A stretch of DNA of 64,000 nt from Colias croceus (lineage: Eukaryota; Arthropoda; Insecta; Lepidoptera; Pieridae). Location of the stretch: positions 3,050,501-3,114,500 of the forward strand of contig NC_059547.1 in NCBI RefSeq assembly GCF_905220415.1, in the 5' to 3' direction. The notes below the pieces were generated by a model. It was given only the letters and a program-made list of their open reading frames with translations, ran no database searches and was not told where the DNA came from. Shown piece by piece: positions 23,701-34,327 of the stretch (the first letter of the stretch is position 1; each line of letters starts with the position of its first letter). A program made the position numbers and the translations under genes.

Positions 23701-26700
23701 ATTTCTGATGTTGTGCAAATTAAGTAGGTACATATTTATAAACAGAAAATTAAAATGTGAGCTAATTTATCGTAAAAAACATACATACCTCTTTTACTTC
23801 CTTTCGCTACCAATGGTAGAAAGTCCTTGCTGGTGTAGAAACCCATTTCTTGATTAAGATTTTTGAAGATCGGAATACTCTTAGGCTCGGGGAGACCGAT
23901 TCCCAAGAATACAGCCGCATGTCCATCTTTTAGGAGACCCTGTAATTATAATGGTGTTTTTCTTACCACGTTACTAATTAAAACTATGTATTCGATAAGT
24001 ATTTTGTTAATATTTTAGGTAGATCTTGATGATACAAAAGCCTATTAATTAAGAGGTATTTTATTAAAATCCGCCATATTTTCATATTACGCATAAGAGT
24101 AAATAACAAAGTCTGCTTATTATAAATCACCCGACAGTAATTTTTTCGTGGCTTGATTTCTAATAATTAATTCGGTTGAAGTTCTTCAAACGAAATTTAT
24201 ATTAACATTTAACATACCTCAACAGTTAAATCTTTAGTGGAGAGAGATCTATTAGTAGCAAACTTCACTCCCAAATTCTTGACGAGATCAACTTCATACT
24301 GGACCACGTCATATGGCAAACGGTACTGCGGTATTTCAGAGGAGCTGAAAAATACTTCAAATAAAGCTATATGCCATGTTTCATTTTTTAGAAAATTTGG
24401 AAAGTATAAATATGTACTAGACCTATAGAAATGCATTTGTTTTAGGTAGGTACCTAGGTATTGCATTCAGGATGAATTTAAATATGTAGTAAGAAATATC
24501 CTTACCTAAAGATCAGCTATACGTCTATGATACAGACTAACAGAATAAAATATACATAGAGTTACTTTTTCATTTATAATAATAATATTAGTAGGATCAT
24601 TTTTTGGCCGTTTATTGAAGAAATATTTATTGTCCTGAAATATTTATTTATTATTAATTACGGCGTATATCTATGGTCTATTTTACAATAGTTACGCTTT
24701 CCAGTATCGATAACGATATCATAACAACATATTGTGCATACACAACATAATTAAAGTCAGAACTATGGCATGTTACATTAAAATAATATAGACATCTTAT
24801 TAGTTATTATATCAGCTTCACAATATGAGAGTATCTATTACATTATAAAACGACCTATGACTTAGTATGTTATGAACTTATGATTACTCATTCATACTTA
24901 TTATTGTTTTGTAATACATTTTAAAACTGTTATTCATTATCAAGTAATGTGTGCTTTGTTAATAAGATAATTATTTAAAAAAAAACATAATTTTGATGAA
25001 TTTGATAGTTTTAAAGGAAAGGATAAACATGGACAGGAATCAGTTATCAGACCCGCGTCTTTTTGGCAAAAAGTGCGTTTCAAAACGTTCATCCTAAGAT
25101 GAATTCCTAAAAGGAAGCAATAAATAGAAAATAATGATATCAATACGATACGACTTTAATAATTATGATTTGTCATTGTTGTTTTATCTCCTTTATCTCA
25201 CATAATATATTTGTGAGCAAGTTTAAGTATTGATAATAAATAACAAGAATGAATATTCTTTCTTACCTCAAGCCACCAAGATATTTCTCCTTTTCATACA
25301 CAGTAATGTTCTTATAACCGAGTCTAGCCAGGAAGCATGCGCAACTAATGCTGGCCGGACCACCGCCTACGAGCGCGATCTTCTGGTCACCGCCTTTGGG
25401 GAGCGGCTTCGTTTTCGGGTCTAGAGTTTGGGGTATACCCATCTTCATGAATACCTATGAAATAAGTGAGGTGTTTATGCTATTGCTTCTACCGTCAAGT
25501 GATTATCATAATATATTTTTTTAGATATTGTGAGCAATTTATAGAAAGATTTAGTTCTAGAATCGATCAAGATTATAAAATCTCTAAATAACCAATGCAA
25601 GTCGTAAACAAGTCGTAAACTAATTAGTTTATTTATGTGTTTACTAGATTTCCGCCCGCGGCTTCGCCCGCGTTTGCAAAGGAAAACCCGCACAGTTCCC
25701 GTTCCCGTGGGATTTCCGGGATAAAAACTATCCTATGTGTTAACTCAAGTTACCCTCTATATGTGTGCTAAATTTCATTGTAATCGGTTCAGTAGTTTTT
25801 ACGTGAAAGAGTAACAAACATCCATACATCCATACAAACTTTCGCATTTATAATATTAAGTAGGATTTATGAAATAGTTATTGAGTAGTTATTGTATAAA
25901 ATATGTCAAATTATCAGGAACAGCAACAGCAAGCAGTGTTTATATCTGTACCTACATCTTTATATCTGGAGGATTTAGTATAATATTTATTAACTTAACA
26001 AAGTTGCCAGTTTTGCATGTGGTGCATTCCAAAATATACATACGAGATGGTTTTGTATTACAGCTAAAAAAAATATTAATGATTTAACCAACATTTCAAT
26101 ATATAGAAGTATACATACGTCAACAGCGAAATGCTGTAGTCCCCCTATATTAATGGCCCCCTCCTCGCTCGCGTGCAGGTTGCAGCCGCCCACACAGAGG
26201 TCGCTAGTGGGACACACCATGCCGCATGTGAGGCCCAACGGGTTGTCAGAGAGAATCGCTTTTGCGGCGCCATAGTAGTTCTGGAAGAAGTTTTATTTGT
26301 ATGGTAGGAAGCGAAAATACTTTATATTATATTTTATATACTTTATATAAAAATAAAGATATAATAAAGGGAATTTAAATTGTTTCAAAAACTCGAATAA
26401 AATTCTAATGTGCATCAAATTCCTCCACTAAATCGATTTTTTTAATTTTATTTTTCGATACACTGTGCTATATGAATGTGGCAAATCTCCGATAAAGGTA
26501 GATAAAATTTAAATAAAAGCCGTTAACTATTTACATAAATTATACTGATATCCATTCATTCTGGAAATAACACAAATAAAAAATTGTCCTAAGTAAACAA
26601 TAATTAGATCTTTACCCGATTAGCGATGCTAGTGATAAAGCTCTTGACATCGATTTGCGTGGGACAGGACTTCTGGCAAGGGGCATCAGCACATTTGAGG

Positions 26701-28237
26701 CATCTCGCTGCCTCCTTGAGCGCGCCTCTTTCAGAGAGCGTGGTATGTTTGATGTCGTCGAAGTTTTTCGTAAGCGATGGACAGGCCTGTAAAAATAATA
26801 TGATGTTTACATATTTTAATTGGAGATTGGATATAGGTACCCATTGTAAAGGTAAGCATGACGGTAGGTAAACATATGAAAAAAAAAATTGATTGATAGC
26901 AGTCAGTGTAGCTTTTCGATTACATAAATTATGATTATTTTTAGTTCTACTTTATATGTATGTCTTGGATAAGAAACGTGTTTATTACTTTTAAATTCCT
27001 GATCCTCTTAAGCTTCACAAAACAGTACACTGGCCTTATCGTATTTGATAGAAAAGTGAGTAAGATACGAATAGTTAATTAGTCGGCAATCATCTAAATA
27101 TTATTAACTTACGGAGGTACATTTTCTGTCAGAGTTGCGCTTCCAATGCTGTTTATTCTTCTTGGTCTCTACTGATGGCACCAAGTTACTGAATGGCTTG
27201 ACCTTGGGATTTAATTTGAGTAAATTCTGAAATAGGAGATAGTTTTGATGAATAAAATAATTGATTTAGTAAATTGAGATTTATTAAATGTAGCAGTCGT
27301 TTACAATTGTTAAGTAGATACTAGTTATTAATTATTCTGTGCTATTGGCACGACTGATAGATTCTCTAATTTAAAATTAAATTTCATGACTACTGTACTT
27401 TATCTTTATACTATGGTACAGGAGTACCATAGATAGTAATCTATATTCAGATATTTAAAGGGTTATTTTCATGGATAAATACATGCCATCTGTTGGTTAA
27501 TTTTGTTATTAAGTCATATTACTGCTACAAGTACCACACAATTAAAAAGTACTGTACATGTACGGAATTGCGAACAATAGTTGTTCACAGTTATAAATTG
27601 CCTTTGTTTAATTATTATAGTTTATTGTATAGGGACGGATAGGCACCGTAGAGACTAGAGTGTAGTGTAGAATATTATCTCATTAGTACAATTTGACTTA
27701 TTTACCTATATGTTATAGTAACTATAAAGTATTATTAATCATGGGTTCTCGATACTTTAGGGGATTTTCTAATAATAGCATAATAAGATAAAGATAGCAG
27801 ATAAGACAAATTTCTAAGATAATAATATTATTATTGTCTTTCTACTATGAGCGTTACGTTCAAAACATGGACAAGTTATTATAAAAGTGTACTTGTAAAT
27901 ACATATTTGTTAATTTAAAAACTTCATTTCATATAAATTATTGATCATGATCGATAAACTTGTAACTGTTTTAGTTATAGATTTACCTTTCACATACCTA
28001 TCAAGCAATTACAAGTTACCAAGAAACGCAAGTTTCATAAAGAAAATCTTTGTGTAAGTTAAAATAATTATTATTAATATAAACTAGTTATCGAAAATCC
28101 TTGGAGTTGTATATCGTTCCATTGACACTAGGTACTGCGTTTCATTAATCGACGATCACTTTATGATAAAATTGTTTATATTTTCATATAATACTGACCT
28201 CAATATCCGGCAGCTCTTGGCTCAATAATTTCGCCAT
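14795..28237 (-). CDS. DPYD: Dihydropyrimidine dehydrogenase (NADP+), complete, 22 exons
   Basis: First and rate-limiting step of uracil and thymine breakdown (Drosophila su(r) orthologue), cytosolic. Exons, high to low: 28199-28237, 27113-27226, 26616-26786, 26119-26280, 25267-25454, 24218-24344, 23789-23939, 22917-23086, 22549-22626, 22328-22460, 21650-21837, 21008-21214, 20354-20518, 19866-20018, 19560-19680, 19356-19439, 18785-18963, 18265-18441, 17781-18011, 15755-15819, 15331-15423, 14795-14885. All junctions are GT-AG and total 3087 nt, 1028 residues (human 1025). Seen in order: N-terminal Fe-S cysteines (RCLKCADAPCQKSC, about 79-92; CGMVC and CVGGC, 127-141), FAD site VGGGPAS (191-197), NADPH site GAGDTAF (337-343), FMN-domain active-site cysteine in GMGLACGQ (about C680), and two C-terminal 4Fe-4S motifs (CINCGKC at 949; CTGCTLC at 982). 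No key residue is missing. Introns carry several short repeats. Confidence 0.96.
14905..14910 (+). promoter_or_regulatory. Candidate poly(A) signal of the fucosyltransferase
   Basis: This AATAAA is the first canonical signal I see after the stop at 14728. If used, the 3' UTR would run across the whole last exon of DPYD (14795-14885) on the opposite strand. Confidence 0.45.
16251..16446 (+). repeat. Short dispersed repeat, type 2 (CCGCGCGGTTTCACCC)
   Basis: From ACTAGCCGCTCCGCGCGGTT to AATATTAGTATAGATT. Closely matches 22110-22300 (reverse), 23274-23468 (reverse) and 46583-46781, sharing GGGCTATCTAACACCGAA and CAAACAAACAAAC. Confidence 0.8.
16530..17034. mobile_element. Non-autonomous DNA element with about 36-bp terminal inverted repeats
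   Basis: The left end TATAGTAGAGCCATTTTAAT and following AGGCAACATTTGAC are repeated inverted at the right end (GTCAAATGTTGCC then TTGGCTCGACTATA). The ends are compatible with a TA target duplication. No coding capacity; part of the interior recurs at 6160-6365. Superfamily not assigned. Confidence 0.75.
20139..20224 (+). repeat. Short dispersed repeat, type 2, 3' fragment
   Basis: Contains GTAGTTCCTGAGATTAGCGC, CAAACAAACAAAC and TATAATATTAGTA, the tail of the type 2 family; the GC-rich head is missing. DPYD intron 13. Confidence 0.6.
20855..20941 (-). pseudogene. Partial duplicate of DPYD exon 12 with its own splice sites
   Basis: 87 bp copying the last 28 codons of exon 12 (21008-21214), starting 66 bp after it. 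It keeps the donor (AAG then GTATGC) and has a usable AG in front (GCGATAG), so in phase it would encode 29 residues ending RRAFEQGWGFAVTKTFGLDK. Within the shared 28 codons I count six differences, all at third positions, and only one changes an amino acid (Met to Ile). Inclusion would repeat a piece of the FMN domain. Either a decaying exon copy or a rarely used exon. Confidence 0.75.
22110..22300 (-). repeat. Short dispersed repeat, type 2, full copy
   Basis: From CTATACTAATATTATAAAGC to GGAGCAGCTAGT; inverse of 16251-16446. DPYD intron 10, ending 27 bp before the donor of exon 10. Confidence 0.8.
22741..22890 (-). repeat. Dispersed repeat, ACCGACTTCAAAA family, internal part
   Basis: Reverse complement of 1240-1400 (TTTACTATATGCAACTTTAC, GCGTAACGGAAAAATG, GATAAAGAAGTTTCACTTC). 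It ends about 25 bp from the donor of DPYD exon 8 (22916). Confidence 0.75.
23274..23468 (-). repeat. Short dispersed repeat, type 2, full copy
   Basis: Contains CAACAGGAGCGGAGCCACGC, GTGAAACCGCGCGG and the CTAG end. DPYD intron 7. Confidence 0.75.
24345..25266. other. DPYD intron 5: nothing recognised
   Basis: About 920 bp of AT-rich sequence without a repeat or coding match that I can support. Confidence 0.5.
25643..25864 (-). repeat. Short dispersed repeat, type 1, full copy
   Basis: From ACTAGATTTCCGCCCGCGGC, through TTCCCGTTCCCGTGGGATTT, to TTTATAATATTAAGTAGGA. DPYD intron 4. Confidence 0.8.
27227..28198. other. DPYD intron 1: nothing recognised
   Basis: AT-rich intron of 972 bp; no repeat family member or gene seen. 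Confidence 0.5.
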
Positions 28238-28673
28238 TTCACTGAACTTTATTGTCTTTGAAATAGTGATGAATTTCGGAAAGCTATATATTTACGTAGA
28301 TAATTTCGCGGCGTAGTGGACTGCTCACTGGCAGTGCGTCACATACGACTAAACATTATTTCAAGTTCTTAATCGACGTATTTTATAAACGTGTTTATCT
28401 TTGTACTATCGCTGTTGCGAACAAAAGTACATCTAGATTACTTTTAGGATATGAACGGAAACTTGTGAAATTTACACTTACCACTGGGTAAAAGGGGCGA
28501 GGTTTTGTAAAAGATTGAATTTATAAAAATATATTACATATACATTGAAAATTTGTCTTATTTACATTGAATAAGTCTAGATTTTATATATTTTTAATAC
28601 ATACTTAAACTTCTTCCTACTACAGTAGGTACTTCAATATTAGGTACCTAGACCATAGAAGTCTTCATCAATA

Positions 28674-29871
28674 ACACTGGTCAACAATGATTTTGTTGCC
28701 CTGGATGTGAAAGTGGTTTCGAATAATTTAATGCATTTTATATATAGAACTATTAATGGTTTTGGTAGATTGGCTCTAGTTTTTTTTTATCCTAATTTTC
28801 TTACTAGACTCTAAAACGCAGCATGAAATAGAAGGTATATTTGTTTTACATCATTTATTTATTACAAAGTTTTACTTATTGTTTTGTTTTAGTATTTAAT
28901 TAATTCAAATGGATATAAAAATAGAGAAAAATCATTAAAACTTATGAAATAGTACAAGGAAATAGATTTTATAAGCTTCTCTTCTTAGTTAATTTTGGGA
29001 CAATAGTTTTCTTATGGACCATCAGTAATCTGCCATCATGTGACGATCCCATATACCCTGATACCATTATTCCATAATTTTTACTTCTTTTTCGATGTGT
29101 TCTTCCTGTTTCCCACAGAAATTCCGCAGATTTACTGGATATCTATCCAGGAGACTGTGGGCAAAGTGTAGCTTTATGCTTGTATTTGCTCATAAAATAA
29201 TGAAGTTTTTTAAACAACTGTTGTGCCATTTCTTTATAATTTGGTGTTTTAAATTAATCTTAAATTAATTAATACTATATCTCTCCATTATTTACATTCA
29301 GCATCAGTTATTAAATTTTGTTAAATTTTCATTTTTTATCAATTGTCGACACGCCCGTCCTGTAGGGCCATCGTGTATTCTTCTTATACTTCTAGATTCC
29401 CTCAAAGGCCTAAATTTTCATATTTATTAATTATTATTCCTAATGAATTTGCTTTGTCTAATTCTATTAATAAAAACATCAAGGGAATTTTGTATACCTA
29501 TCCACTTTGCTGACCAAGTGCTACTGGGTTTCTTTAACTCAATACAAACCGAACATTATTGTTCATAAAAATGTTTTTTTTACAGAAACCATTTATTATT
29601 CTGATATTCTACAGTCAGTTTTATAGAATAGGGTTATGTCTGAGCGAATAAATGTGCAGAAAACGTAATTCACCTAAAAATAAACACTTGTTAGTAACCC
29701 GTACTCTGAAGGGCCGTAAGAAATTTTTATATATGAAAATCCAAATTAAAAAAAAACTAGAGCCAATTAAATAATTTTAATGATTACATTCACAAACTGG
29801 GTACTTGAAATATATAAATCTGTAGAAATATCCAGGGCAACAAAAAAAAATTGTTTTTTTGTTGAGCTGTG
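28674..29871 (-). mobile_element. Decayed Tc1/mariner-like element, about 1.2 kb
   Basis: Ends are inverted: left ACACTGGTCAACAA, then TTTTGTTGCCCTGGAT and TTGGCTCTAGTTTTTTTTT; right the complement of each at 29751-29871. TA occurs just outside both ends (28672-28673, 29872-29873), the Tc1/mariner target. The minus strand around 28970-29110 reads like a broken transposase (GIMVSGYMGSSHDGRLLMVH). Size fits the superfamily. Lies just upstream of DPYD. The superfamily is inferred from size, TA target and the weak protein match. Confidence 0.6.
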
Positions 29872-29873
29872 TA

Positions 29874-31074
29874 ATCTTCCCAACTTAAATTATTCGGCCT
29901 GATAAAATTTGTAGTTTCATATTACCTTTGATTTATTTGAATAGACTGATTGTATTTACCCATTATTTAGGTGCCTGTTTAATTGTTGCTATGTTAACAC
30001 TTCACGCATTACGCAATAGATAGGCAGATTGTGCTATCGGCTCCTGTTGTTGATAAGCTTGTATCATATTATGTTTATATGAATATCACTATTTATTCTC
30101 ATTCGTATTTCATTTGGTTGGCTTTTTTTCAACAAGATTCAATTATAAAATGATTATTTGACATGATTGATGATATTTAAATATTTCATCAATAACAACA
30201 CTGAATAAAAATGCTGGGTGTATCATTTTGCTCACAATAGTCAATAAGTAACAAATAGGTAATAATAATAATTTTAAGAGCTATACCATTTTCAGCATAT
30301 TTGGGAATCCCCGAGAATTGTGAACATAATGAAAAGGGTTACTATTTCAATTAAGGGTTAAATTGAATTTTTTTTATAAAGCACCCGCCATCACTGGGTG
30401 TTGTATGCTTTCCTCTGGAATATTGTCCAGAGACCTTTAATATCGATCAGAATAAAAATACCTACAAATAAGGCCCGAATTAATACAATTTTCCAATAAC
30501 ATTTCCAATTAATAGTATGTCCAATAAAATTTTTCAAATGATACATGATACATTTAATAAATTGGATATTGAGTAGCTTGCTTATCACACAATAGTTAAT
30601 AATAGACCCTTGAGAAAAAATTACACGATAATTGTCTTTTTAAGTGAACGGCAAAGGCGATTGCAAATAAAACACACACTTGAACAGTTAATATAAATAT
30701 ATTTTGAATTATTCAGAGGCTTCACAATATTTGGAAGAATTACTCGACACTTCTGTTGCATACGGCGTACCTTATATATACGTTTTATTTATTGTAGAAA
30801 AATAATATAATACAAGCTGTTACTAAAAGCGGGGACACTTACTTCGAATACACAATTATTAATAACAATTAGGCTTACCATTTGTTTAAATATATATTAT
30901 GAATTAATTCTGATTATTTACGACTTTGAGATGCTTTTTTTAAAGAACTAATGAACACATTACCTTAAACGGGTAGAAACTCACGAGTTTTAATTCTTTT
31001 CTTATAACTGGCAATTGGAAACGACTTACACAAATAAAAACAGCTTCACACTTGCATATTGCAATTGCTCTAAT
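29874..31074. other. Intergenic, nothing recognised
   Basis: AT-rich sequence between two mobile elements; short open frames here have no recognisable product. Confidence 0.5.
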
Positions 31075-31303
31075 CAAGAAGCTTATATATAATACACTGG
31101 AGATTGCACTATGAACGTTGACTTGTCACGGGAAGGTATGACCTTGAATGACGCCTGGTTGTTTTTTGTCCCTTTCACACCTAACTTGGCAAGTTGGTGT
31201 GAAAGGGATGAAGGAACAACCAGGCGTCATTCAAGGTCATACCTTCCCGTGACAAGTTAACGTTCATAGTGCAATCTCCAGTGTATTAGATATAAGCTTC
31301 TTG
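31075..31303. repeat. 229-bp fold-back (near-perfect hairpin)
   Basis: Two arms of about 105-110 bp, nearly perfectly complementary (left CAAGAAGCTTATATATAATA, right its complement ending AAGCTTCTTG), around a short centre near ACTTGGCAAGTT. An 11-bp direct repeat, GCTCTAATCAA, lies at 31067-31077 and 31304-31314, like a target duplication. No coding capacity. Likely a fold-back/MITE insertion; a transcript would form a long hairpin. Confidence 0.85.
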
Positions 31304-31781
31304 GCTCTAATCAACGAGTACAATCGGCAGATGTCATTCAATTATTTTATTTTATTTGATACATTATAATATGTATATTGAATACTAGGTGATTCGACAC
31401 ACAAAACGTTTAAATAAACCAAATCTAATGAAATTAACTCATTCATTTTATTTGTATTTTAAATTGTTAAGTTAAAAAGTTAAAAAAATATACGAAATAT
31501 AAATTTTGCAATTAAAGTATCTACACAGAAAAGAGTTATACTTGCATCGTAATATTTTTAAAGGATATTAAGAATGTAATGGTAAGCCTTACATAACAAA
31601 TTTATAAGCTAACACCGATTTATACATAGGTTACAAAATTGATAAATTTGGACTAAAATATAGAGGTTATGTGCTACCATTTAGTGAGTTACATAAAACA
31701 TCAAAACATTGTTTTAATATATGAAATGAAAATTAAAAATAATTTATACCAAATAATAAAAATTGCATTTTGAATAGTACT

Positions 31782-31977
31782 TATTATGTCCTTACGCCGT
31801 TATTCGAGGCCTTTAAACAATAATGAGAGAGACATCTTTGATTTCCGGCCGACATTTCGTAGTTGTAGTTCCAATTATCTCCACAGAGGGCCTCGTTGTC
31901 GCGCTTCCGTTTTTACCAGAGTGACGTTTGTACAGCTAAGCTTTTAAATAATGGTTTTCGCAGTAATTAGCTCATTG
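31782..31977 (+). repeat. DIRS left inverted terminal repeat
   Basis: Starts TATTATGTCCTTACGCCGTT and ends ATTAGCTCATTG. Complementary to 36462-36656 except for a swapped 7-8 bp block near the outer end (TTACGCCG on the left; the right repeat carries GGCTCCT at that place). Confidence 0.93.
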
Positions 31978-32169
31978 GCGTCTTAACTTTCGTACCGACA
32001 GTATATCTTTGGATAACGCTGTTAGCGTTCGTTTATTATCCTTTGGAATAAAAGTTGTAGTTTGCTATTATAGTTATTACGTTTTCAAATTTGAAAGTAA
32101 AATTTTAAATATTAAAATTAGTAACAGTTTAAAATTTAAATAGAAGTTGTCGTGTAAAGTGTATTTAAA

Positions 32170-33405
32170 ATGAGTGACGGAAGTAGTGAGAAGATGCCAA
32201 ATGATAATTTGGTATCCAGCGATTCTTCGTCGTCGTTATCGTCGGATGAAGAGGAGGTCGTACGTTTACCTAAAAAGACGGTTAAAAGAAAACGAAAGAG
32301 CAGCAAACCTAGTAAGATCAAGAAAACACGTAAGGAAAATGAAAGTTTGTCATTACTTTCAAATCAGGTCAGTGAAATACAGCATTTTCTTGCGAATTTC
32401 TCCTCTTGTTTTGGCTACTACCCGCCGGGGTATAGTTATTGTTCGGATGGAATTAATTTAGATAATTGTGATCATGTAAGCGAACCGGCTGTCGAGCCGA
32501 GCGTTTCTTTTAACTTCGATTTGACCACAAATTTAAAAGAGCCAACCGTAGCAAATACTTCAACTGAACATTTGCAATTATTAAATTCTCTGCAACACTT
32601 TAATTCGGAGAATTGGACAAACGTACGTTATGCCGATATTCAAAAATTGTATAACGCTCGTCCGGGATTTGTTGATCTTGAAGTTAACGATGAAATTAAA
32701 CAATTCGAAAAATCTAATAATTTGATTGCAACTGAAAAGTCGTTAAGTGCTATTACTCATGCGTTAATTATGCAAAGCGATGCGTTAAAAAAGGGCGTAT
32801 CGGAATTGTTACAATGGACTAATGACAGTGAGGAAATAAACAAAGAATCTTTGCTTTCTAAAATTAAAGAGACTTTTTCGGGCAGTTTTCAAAAAATTTC
32901 TCTTGATTGCTTTCAATTAGTATGCGGTCGGCGAGCGGATATTGTTGAACAAAGAAGGGATTTTTTCTTAAATTTGGTAAAAGATAAATTTTTAAGGGTT
33001 AGTTTAAAAAAGATTCCGCCTTCTTGTGAATATATTTTTGAAAAGGAAGCATTTTCTGAATTTTTAAAAATAAATGGCGGTATTAATAAAATTTTTTCGC
33101 AAAATAAATCCTCCTTTTCTGCGCAAGAAAAGCGAGCTATTTCTGGGTCCCAGGCTGCGCAACCTGGACCTAGTACGTTTATTCAAAACCAAACCGGTCG
33201 CCCCTGTGCACCGTTTGCGTTCAATTATAATAATAGTTTTAGACATTATGCACCTCCCAAAGGAGTGCGTCCTAATTTTGACTTTAATGAGCGTTTATTT
33301 CGACCTCAATTTAGATCACAATCTAAGCAAATGCGTTTTAACCGACCGCAATCTAACAGTACTAGTGCCTCGCGTCCAGGAGGCAAAGGTGATAAAAGAT
33401 TTTGA
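32170..33405 (+). CDS. DIRS ORF1, gag-like protein
   Basis: An open frame of 411 codons, intact. The N-terminus is serine- and acid-rich, followed by a lysine/arginine block at about residues 37-57 (KKTVKRKRKSSK) that could act as a nuclear localisation signal. The tail is rich in Asn, Arg, Phe and Gln (FRPQFRSQSKQMRFNRP), suiting RNA binding. No zinc knuckle is visible. Identified as gag-like by position and composition, not by a conserved motif. Confidence 0.75.
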   Translation: MSDGSSEKMPNDNLVSSDSSSSLSSDEEEVVRLPKKTVKRKRKSSKPSKIKKTRKENESLSLLSNQVSEIQHFLANFSSCFGYYPPGYSYCSDGINLDNCDHVSEPAVEPSVSFNFDLTTNLKEPTVANTSTEHLQLLNSLQHFNSENWTNVRYADIQKLYNARPGFVDLEVNDEIKQFEKSNNLIATEKSLSAITHALIMQSDALKKGVSELLQWTNDSEEINKESLLSKIKETFSGSFQKISLDCFQLVCGRRADIVEQRRDFFLNLVKDKFLRVSLKKIPPSCEYIFEKEAFSEFLKINGGINKIFSQNKSSFSAQEKRAISGSQAAQPGPSTFIQNQTGRPCAPFAFNYNNSFRHYAPPKGVRPNFDFNERLFRPQFRSQSKQMRFNRPQSNSTSASRPGGKGDKRF

Positions 33406-34327
33406 CTATTTACAGACGTTTCGGGGGGGCAGGTTAACGGAGTTTGTCAGTATTTGGAAAGAGAGAGGTGCTCCAGAAGCACTGCTAAAAATAATAACAG
33501 GTTACAAAATTCCTTTTCAAGCGAAACCGCCCTTGGTCATGCCGCGCCATACCAAAGTCCACTATCAAACTGCCCCATCTGTCGAGATGGATTTGGCAAT
33601 AAACAATATGCTAACCGAAAATATTTTACAGCATGCCCCCGAAACGCCCAGTTTTTTATCTACCCTCTTTCTAACACCAAAAAGCGACGGTTCAATGCGT
33701 CCAATTTTCAATTTAAAAAGACTGAATCAGTATCTCAAAATAACGAAATTCCGACTAATTTCGGTACATCGAGTTCCAGATTTTCTACAGCCGCACGATT
33801 TCATGGTAAAAATCGATCTCACCCAAGCGTACTGTCACGTGCCCGTGGCCGTGAGTCATCGCTGCTTTTTGAGGTTGATGTACAAGGGCCAGATGTTACA
33901 GATGACCTGTTTACCATTTGGGCTCGCAACAGCACCCAAAGTTTTTGCGTCCCTGACGAACTGGACAGCGGAATTTCTGCGCGAAAAAGGTATTCGAATC
34001 ATTGTTTTCCTCGACGATTTTTTAATTGTATGCCAGGACAGAGCCAAGCTCGTCAACCAAGTGGAGTTCGTGCTAAAAAGTCTACAGGAGCTGGGCTGGA
34101 AGGTAAACACCAACAAATCGATACTCTCACCTCAGACCTCTTTAGAATACCTGGGTATAGTATGGGACACGTGGCAGAACAGGAAGTGTTTACCACAAAA
34201 CAAAATCCGGAAAATAAAGGTAAATATTTCACATCTATTGGAGAGTCAGGTCATAACTTTGAAAGAGGCTCAGAGTACTGTAGGCTTTCTAAATTTTGCC
34301 CGTCTCGTACTACCCCAGGGCGGCTAA
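33074..34327 (+). CDS. DIRS reverse transcriptase ORF
   Basis: The open frame is 417 codons; recognisable protein begins near 33390 (DYLQTFRGGRLTEFVSIW), so the part overlapping ORF1 may not be translated from its first codon. Motifs in order: GSMRPIFNLKRLN, KIDLTQAYCHVPV with the first catalytic Asp, LPFGLATAPKVF, and VFLDDFLIV carrying the paired Asp box. Ends LVLPQGG and a stop at 34325-34327, just where the family normally reads on into RNase H; the continuation is in another frame (see 34319-35235). Confidence 0.9.
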   Translation: MAVLIKFFRKINPPFLRKKSELFLGPRLRNLDLVRLFKTKPVAPVHRLRSIIIIVLDIMHLPKECVLILTLMSVYFDLNLDHNLSKCVLTDRNLTVLVPRVQEAKVIKDFDYLQTFRGGRLTEFVSIWKERGAPEALLKIITGYKIPFQAKPPLVMPRHTKVHYQTAPSVEMDLAINNMLTENILQHAPETPSFLSTLFLTPKSDGSMRPIFNLKRLNQYLKITKFRLISVHRVPDFLQPHDFMVKIDLTQAYCHVPVAVSHRCFLRLMYKGQMLQMTCLPFGLATAPKVFASLTNWTAEFLREKGIRIIVFLDDFLIVCQDRAKLVNQVEFVLKSLQELGWKVNTNKSILSPQTSLEYLGIVWDTWQNRKCLPQNKIRKIKVNISHLLESQVITLKEAQSTVGFLNFARLVLPQGG

